Assembly: GCF_003668045.3 (NCBI RefSeq)
Contig: NW_023276806.1
Location: forward strand, 265,274,498-265,338,497
Origin: Cricetulus griseus
Lineage: Eukaryota; Chordata; Mammalia; Rodentia; Cricetidae
Direction: 5' to 3'
Length of the DNA: 64,000 nucleotides
A program made the position numbers and the translations under genes. This document shows positions 57,960-64,000 of the stretch, one piece after another (position 1 is the first letter of the stretch; the number at the start of each line of letters is the position of its first letter). Under the pieces are notes generated by a model. That model searched no databases. It saw nothing but the letters and a program-made list of their open reading frames with translations, and had not been told where the DNA came from.

Positions 57960-58367
57960 ACAGGATTCACCCTGCATCCTCTGCCCTCTGCTTGAGGTGA
58001 GTGTAGGCCTTGCTCAGGCCGCAACTCCTGACATCCTGCACTTCCTTAGATCTTCCCGGGCCTGCTCCTCACCTAGAGTGGACCCATCCCTGCAGGAAGG
58101 ACCACCCTGAGTCTGGCCAATTCCAATTTAGAAAACTTGAATTAACTACAGATATTAAAATCAGTTTCAATCTCTAGGCCCCTGCTCCATCCTCTGCCCT
58201 CTGCCCTCCACTTGAGGCTTGGCCTCCCTGTGCACTCTGCTTGAGTGAGGAGAATACCAGGAGAGGCCAGAACATCCAGACATTCAGACATTGATGTCTT
58301 ATCCCACATATGCCACCGGGAGACTAGAGGACAGGGAGAGACCCCAACTGCACCCACTCAAAGAAAG
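57960..58367 (+). promoter_or_regulatory. L1 5' UTR (promoter region), interrupted
   Basis: Two related blocks, at about 57,973 ('catcctctgccctctgcttg') and 58,187 (same words with a 6-base insertion), look like partial monomers of a rodent L1 leader. The 58-bp foreign segment sits between them. The start codon of ORF1 follows at 58,368. The promoter assignment follows from position, not from identified binding sites. Confidence 0.55.
58117..58174 (+). repeat. 58-bp direct repeat, copy 2 (inside L1 leader)
   Basis: Nearly identical to 57,212-57,269, 905 bases upstream. It is AT-rich, unlike the GC-rich leader on both sides, so it looks inserted. Confidence 0.95.
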
Positions 58368-59497
58368 ATGGGAATCCAACAGTCTAAGAACATACTCAGC
58401 AACAGAAAGATCAATGTGACACCACCAGAATCTAGGGACTCCACACCAGCAACAACTGAAAAGCCCAATGCAGAAGATCAATAAGTGATAGACCTTAAAA
58501 ATTATCTTATGAAGATGAAGAGACCATTAAAGAGGAAACAAAAAAAATCCCTTAAAGAAACAGAAGAAAAAACAAGCAAAAATTACATGAAATGGAGGAA
58601 AAGACAAATCAAAAAATTCAAGAAATAAACAAATCTCTTAAAGAATCTAAAGAAAGCCAAGAAAAACAACCAAATATGTGAAGGAAACAATTCAAACAGT
58701 TCACGGTTTGAAAGCAGAATTAGAAACAATAGAGAAAACACAGAATGAGGGGATGCTGGAAATAGAAAAGAAGGACAAATGATCAGGAACTACAGATGTA
58801 AGTATAACTAATAGTATACAAGAGATGGAAGAGATATTCTCATGTGTTGGAGACCCACTAGAGGATATTCAGTCATCAATCAAAGAAAATCTCAAGTCCA
58901 ACAAACCCCTAACACAAAATATTCAGGAAATATGGGGACACTGTGAAAAGGCCAAACCTAAAAATAATTGGTATAGAAGAAGGTGAAGAAATACAACTCA
59001 AAGATACAGAAAACATATTCAACAAAATAATAGGAGAAAACTTCCCCAACCTAAAGAAGGATATGCCTATGAAAGTACAAGAAGCTTACAGAACACCAAA
59101 TATACTGGACCACAAAAAGAAGTCCCCTCACCACATAATAATCAAATCACCTAATATACAGAATAAAGAAAAAATATTAACAGCAAAAAAAGAAAAAGGC
59201 CAAATAACATATAAAGGCAGACCTATCCGAATTACACCTGAATTCTCAATAGAAACACTGAAAGCCAGAAGGTCCTGGATAGATGTCCTACAAGCACTAA
59301 GGCAACAATGATGCCAGGCCAGACTACTGTACCCAGCAAAGCTTTCAATCACTAAATATAGAGAAAACAAGATATATCACCACAAAACCAGATTTAAACA
59401 ATACATATCAACAAATTCAGCCATACAGAAAGTACTGGAAGGAAATCTCCAACCTAACAAAGGTAACTACACTCACAAAAACATAGGCAATAGATAA
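58368..59497 (+). pseudogene. L1 ORF1 (RNA-binding protein), disrupted
   Basis: In active L1, ORF1p is a trimeric nucleic-acid chaperone that coats L1 RNA. Here the ATG at 58,368 opens a short N-terminal part ending at a TAA (58,482-58,484). An A-rich coiled-coil zone follows with frame breaks. From 58,943 the RRM and C-terminal domain reads well in a different frame (RPNLKIIGIEE, FNKIIGENFPNLKK, QEAYRTPN, KGRPIRITPEFS) until a premature TGA at 59,309-59,311. The frame resumes and ends at a TAA, 59,495-59,497. The total span is close to a normal ORF1. Confidence 0.85.
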
Positions 59498-59539
59498 TCC
59501 CACTTTACCAAACACCAAAAGAAAACAAAGGGGGGGAGG

Positions 59540-62500
59540 AATCCACACACAACAACATCAACAACAACAAAAAACAAACAAGAATCAAAATCAATGTTCA
59601 TTAATATTCCTTAATGTCAGTGGTCTTAACCTGCCTATAAAAAGACACAGGCTAATAGAATGGATACAAAGACAGAATCCATCCTTCTGCTGCATATAGG
59701 AAGCACATCTCAACATTAAAGACAGACTTTACCTCAGTTTAAAGGGTTGGGAAAAGATTTTCCAATCAAATGGACCCAAGAAACAAGCTGGTGTAGCAAT
59801 CCTAATATCTAACATATTAGACTTCAAACTAAAATCAATCAAAAGAGATGAAGAAGGGCATTTCATATTGATCACAGTAAAAGTCATCAAAATAAAATTT
59901 CAATTCTGAACATCTATGATCCAAATATGAAGGCACCAACATTCATGAAAGAAACATTACTAAAGCTCAAATCACACATTAAACCTCACACACTTAATAG
60001 TGGGAGACTTCAACACCACACTCTCAGCAGTAGACAGGATCACCAGACAGAAACTTAACAAACAAAAGGAACTAACAGAAGTTATGACCCAATTGGGATT
60101 ACCAGAAATCTATAGAACATTCCATCCAAATACAAAAGAATATACCTTCTTCTCAGCGCCACATGGAACCTTCTCTAAAATTGAACACATACTGGGCAAC
60201 ATAGCAAACCTCCACAGATACAAGAAAATTGGAATAACACCCTGTATCGTATCAGGTTAAAAGTTAGAATTCAACAACAACACAAATTGCAGAAACCCTA
60301 CCAACTCATGGAAATTGAACAATGCACAATTACACTATCCCTAGGTCAAGGAAGAAATAAAAAAAGAAATGGAAGACTTCCTAGAATTCAACTAGGATGT
60401 AGACAGAACATACCCAAACTTACGGGACACTTTGTAAACAGTGCTAAGAGGAAACTTCATAGCACTAAGTGCCCATATGAAGAAACTGAAGAAAAGTCAC
60501 ACTAGAGAATTAACAGCACAACTGAAAGCTCTAGAACAAAAAGAAGCAAACTCACCCTGGAGGAGTATTTGCCAGGAAATAACCAAATTGAGGACTGAAA
60601 TCAATAAAGTAGAAACTAGGAAAACATTACAAATAATCAATGAAACAAAGAGTTAGTTCTTCGAGAAAGTCAAGACAGACAAACCTTTATCCAAACTAAC
60701 CAAAAGGCAGAAAGAGAGCATGCTAGTTATCAAAATCAGAAATGGAAAGGGAGACACAACACCTGACAATGAGCAAATCCAGAGAATCAACAGATCATAC
60801 TTTGAAAACCTGTACTTCACAAAATTTGAAAATTTAAAGGAAATGGACAATTTTCTGGATAGATATCACTTACCAGAATCAAATCAAGAACAGATAAGCA
60901 ATTTAGATAGACCTGTAACCACTAATGAAATAGAAGCAGTCATAACAAGTCTACCAACCAAAAAGAGCCCAGGGCCAGAAAGTTTCAGTGCAGAATTCTA
61001 CCAGAAATTCAAAGAAGACCTAATACCAGTACTCTTCAAATTGTTCCAAACAATAGAAGCAGAAGGGACATTGCCAAACTCTTTTAAAAGGCTACAATTA
61101 CTTTGGTACCCAAGCTACACAAAGACACAACTAAGAAAGAGAACTACAGACCAAAATCCCTCATGAATATTGATGCAAAAATACTCAACAAAATACTGGC
61201 AAATCGAATCCAAGAACACATCAGAAAATTCATCCACCATGATAAGTAGGCTTCATCACAGGGATGCAGAGATGGTTCAATTTACGAAAATCCATCAATG
61301 TCATCCACTATATAAACAAACAGAAAAAGAAATACCACATGATCATCTCACTAGATGCTGAAAAAGCCTTTGATAAAATCCAACACCTTTTCATGATAAA
61401 GGTCTTGGAGAGATCAGGAATAACAGGAACACACCTATACATAATAAAAACAGTAATATACAGCAAACCAATAGGCAACATCAAAATAAATGGAGAGACA
61501 CTCAAAGCGATTCCTCTAAAATCGGGAACAAGAAAAGGCTGCCCACTACCTCCATATCTCTTCAATATTGTACTTGAAGTTCTAGCTAGAACAATAAGAC
61601 AACAAATGGAGATCAAGGGGATACAATTTGTAAAGGAAGAAGTCAAACTTTCACTATTTGAGATGATATGATAGTTTACATAAGTGACCCGAAAGACTCT
61701 ACCAGGGAATGCCTACAGATGATAAATACCTTCAGCAAAGTATCAGGATACAAAATTAACTCCAAAAGAATCAGTAGCCCTACTATATACAGACCATAAA
61801 CATGCTAAGAATAAAATCAGAGAAATATCAACCTTTACAATCGCTACAAACAACATAAAATGTTTTGGGATAACACTAACCAAAGAAGTGAAATACATGT
61901 ATAATAAGAACGTTGAGTCCTTAAAGAAATAAATTAAAGAAGGTACCAAAAAATGGAATTATATTCCATGTTCTTGGGTAGGTAGGATCAATATCATAAA
62001 AATAACAATCTTGCCAAAAGCAGTCCTCAGATTCAATGCAATCCCCATCAAAATCACAACAAAATTCTTCACAGAACTTGAAAGAACAATACTCAACTTT
62101 ATATGGAGAAACAAAAGACCCATTGTAGCCAAAACAAAATAACACTGTACAATAAAGCAATTTCTGGAGGCATCACCATCCCTGACTTCAAGCTCTATTA
62201 TAGAGCCATAGTCTTGAAAATAGCTTGGTATTGCCACAAAAGTAGATAGGTAGACCACTGGAATCAAACTGAAATCCATGATGTTAACCCACACACCTAC
62301 AAATACCTGTTTTTTTGACAAAGAGGATAAAACTATGCAATGGAAAAAAGAAAGCATCTTCAACAAATGGTGCTGGCATAACTGGAAAAGGACATTTAGA
62401 AGATGGCAGATAGATCCATATCTGTCGCCATGCACAAAACTTAAGTGCAAATGGATCAAAGACCTCAACATAATTTCAGCCACACTGAACCTCCTAGAAG

Positions 62501-63390
62501 AGAAGGTAGGTGGTACCCTTGAACAAATTGGTACAGGAGACCTCTTTATGAACATAACACCAGTAGCACAAACATTGAGATTGACAGTTAATAAATGGAA
62601 CCTCCTGAAACTTAAAAGCTTCTGTAAGGCAAAGACACAGTCAGCAAGACAAAACAGCTGCCCACAGAATGGGAAAAGATATTCACCAACCCCACATCTG
62701 ACAGAGGGCTGATTTCCAAAATATACAATGAACTCAAGAAGCTGGCCACCAAAACACCAAACAATGCAATTAAAAAGTGGAGTGCAGAACTTAAAAGAGA
62801 ATTCTCAATAGAGGAATCTAAAAATAGCTGAAAGACACTTGAGAAAGTGTTCAACATCCTTAGCCATCAGGGAAATGCAACTCAAAACAACTCTAAGAAA
62901 CCATTTTACACAGGACAGAATGGCTAAAATCAAAAACAACAATGACAGTCTATGCTGGAGAGGATGTGGAGAAAGAGGAACATTCCTCCATTGCTGGTGG
63001 GAGTGCAAACTTGTACAACAACCTTGGAAATCAGTATGGCAGTTTCTCAGGAAAAGTGGGAATCAGTGCACCTCAAGATCCAGCAATTCCTCTCTTGAGC
63101 ATATACCCAAAGAATGCACATTCATACAACAAGGACATATGTTCAACTATGTTCATAGCAGTGTTGTTTGCAATAGCCAGAATCTGGAAGCAACCTAGAT
63201 GAATGGATGACATTTACACAATGGAGTATTACTCAGCAGGGAAGGGTGGGGACCACTATAATCTCAAAATTTGCAGGCAAATGGATGGAACTGGAAGAAA
63301 ACATCCTGAGTGAGGTAACCCAGTCACAGAAAGACAAGCAGTCATATATGGATATTACACATAGAGCAAAGGACTACTAGTCTATAATCC
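59540..63390 (+). pseudogene. L1 ORF2 (endonuclease-reverse transcriptase), disrupted
   Basis: ORF2p normally nicks target DNA and reverse-transcribes L1 RNA in place. The endonuclease N-terminus is visible from about 59,600 with a TAG at 59,697-59,699 where Gln is expected (CCIQE block). GDFN of the endonuclease is at about 60,003. Reverse-transcriptase blocks include KSPGPE (about 60,960), AEKAFDKIQ (about 61,357) and a GTRKGCPLPPYLF block (about 61,530). The FADD box has lost one base at 61,660/61,661. The zinc knuckle (CWRGCGERG, His, Cys) is near 62,955-62,995, with another frame change near 63,055. The start codon is not clear. Confidence 0.9.
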
Positions 63391-64000
63391 ACATGACCAG
63401 AGCAACTAGTAAACAAGGAGGACTCTAAGAGAAGAATGCATAGTCCCCCGAAAAAAGGGTAGGGGGACAAGAACCTCTGAGCAAATTGGGAGCACAAGGG
63501 GAGAGAGGAGTGATGTGGAAGAAGAGAGGGGGAGAAGGGGGTGGGAGAAAAACATGAGGACTGATATAGGGGAGGAACGGAGGAGGGCAAGAAAGGAGAT
63601 GCCTTCATAGAGGGAGCCAGTATAGGTTTGGAGAGAGGTCTGGCCCAGGGAAAATGTTAGAGGATCCACAGGGATAACCCCATCTAAGAATCGAGGCAGA
63701 GGTGGAGAGGCTGCCTTTGATGTCCTTCCCCTATAATGAGATTGATGTCTACCTTGGTTAACATTCCTAGAGCCTTCATCCAGTAGCTGATCGAAGCAGA
63801 AACAGGTACCCACAGCTAAACACTGAGCCATACTCCTGGAATCCAGTTGTGAAGAGGGAGAAGAGATGAGCAAAGGAACCAAGATGGTGCTGGAGAAATC
63901 CGCAGAAACAGTTGATCTGACCTAGTGAGAGCATGGAGACCCTAGTCATAAAGCTGGGGAACCATCATTGTTCTGAACCAAGACCTTTGAATGTGGGTGC
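63391..64000 (+). mobile_element. L1 3' UTR (partial)
   Basis: A purine-rich tract (63,480-63,600) is followed by 'tccttcccctataatgagat', 'cctagagccttcatccagta', 'tggaatccagttgtgaagag' and 'gagcatggagaccctagtca'. These blocks occur in reverse at 52,690-53,290 and 452-832, which ties the copies to one L1 lineage. The tail lies outside the window. Confidence 0.9.
63480..63600 (+). other. Purine-rich, G-run tract in the L1 3' UTR
   Basis: About 120 bases are almost only A and G with many GGG or GGGG runs. Such tracts are a known property of mammalian L1 3' UTRs and can form quadruplex or triplex structures. Confidence 0.75.

Larger units (their letters stand above)
57960..64000 (+). mobile_element. 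Near-full-length L1 retrotransposon, continues past the right edge
   Basis: A rodent L1 in the sense orientation with a GC-richer 5' UTR (about 57,960-58,367), a broken ORF1, an A-rich spacer, a broken ORF2 and a purine-rich 3' UTR that is cut by the window end. The 5' limit is estimated from the change of composition, and the 3' target duplication cannot be checked. All coding parts have inactivating changes, so it is a fossil that could at most have been mobilised in trans. Confidence 0.9.

Noticed and set aside
61959..62555. 198-codon open frame on the minus strand
   Set aside because: It lies fully antisense to L1 ORF2 coding DNA, whose A-rich composition leaves long open antisense frames. 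It has no independent domain or promoter evidence.
63406..63882. 158-codon open frame on the minus strand, Ser/Pro/Leu rich
   Set aside because: It is the reverse of the purine-rich L1 3' UTR, so its composition is explained by the repeat.
1..64000. CRISPR arrays, operons, tRNA or rRNA genes, replication origins
   Set aside because: No regularly spaced repeats, no cloverleaf-type tRNA outside SINE heads, no rRNA blocks; the DNA is clearly mammalian.

Overview
The window looks like ordinary intergenic DNA from a muroid rodent, most likely a cricetid (hamster, vole or deer-mouse type). The evidence is the repeat content: B1 elements carrying the cricetid-style 'tagctttggagcctatcctgg' core, B2-superfamily (B3-like), B4 and ID-type SINEs, rodent Lx-type L1 remnants, a URR1-type hAT element and rodent class II ERV LTRs. 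I found no exon, splice-site pattern, structural RNA gene or intact protein gene of the host. Nearly every short open frame in either strand is explained by a repeat, a microsatellite or chance.

Layout. 0-3 kb: an L1 3' end with an inverted 5' part, a solo LTR with a perfect 6-bp target duplication, and SINEs. 3-10 kb: mostly unique DNA with one B4 and one antisense L1 ORF2 tail. 10-15.5 kb: two copies of one short LTR family (a solo LTR and an LTR-internal-LTR element, both with perfect 6-bp target duplications), MaLR-like LTRs, and an antisense old L1. 15.5-28 kb: unique DNA with scattered SINEs, microsatellites, a URR1 element and a long repeat-poor stretch (about 22.5-23.9 kb). 28-35.7 kb: layered old L1 remnants interrupted by LTRs. 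36-44 kb: rodent LTR-like repeats, L1 3' UTR pieces and a repeat-poor, TAATTA-rich stretch at about 40.3-42.4 kb. 44-54 kb: AT-rich DNA, a 52-bp L1 insertion, a solo LTR with U3 repeats, convergent L1 fragments, and two neighbouring antisense L1 insertions each with its own target duplication. 54-58 kb: mostly unique DNA with two LTR-like segments.

The largest feature is a sense-strand L1 from about 57.96 kb to beyond the right edge. It has a 5' UTR, a disrupted ORF1, a disrupted ORF2 (endonuclease, reverse transcriptase and zinc-knuckle regions all recognisable) and a purine-rich 3' UTR. Both frames carry stops and frameshifts, including a one-base loss inside the FADD catalytic box, so it cannot be autonomous. 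Its 5' UTR contains a 58-bp segment nearly identical to DNA 905 bp upstream, which is the most puzzling structure I saw.

I see no new gene system. The points most worth checking are the 58-bp duplicated segment in the L1 leader, the short TG...TA LTR family, the 52-bp L1 insertion, and the two repeat-poor stretches that could be conserved regulatory DNA.
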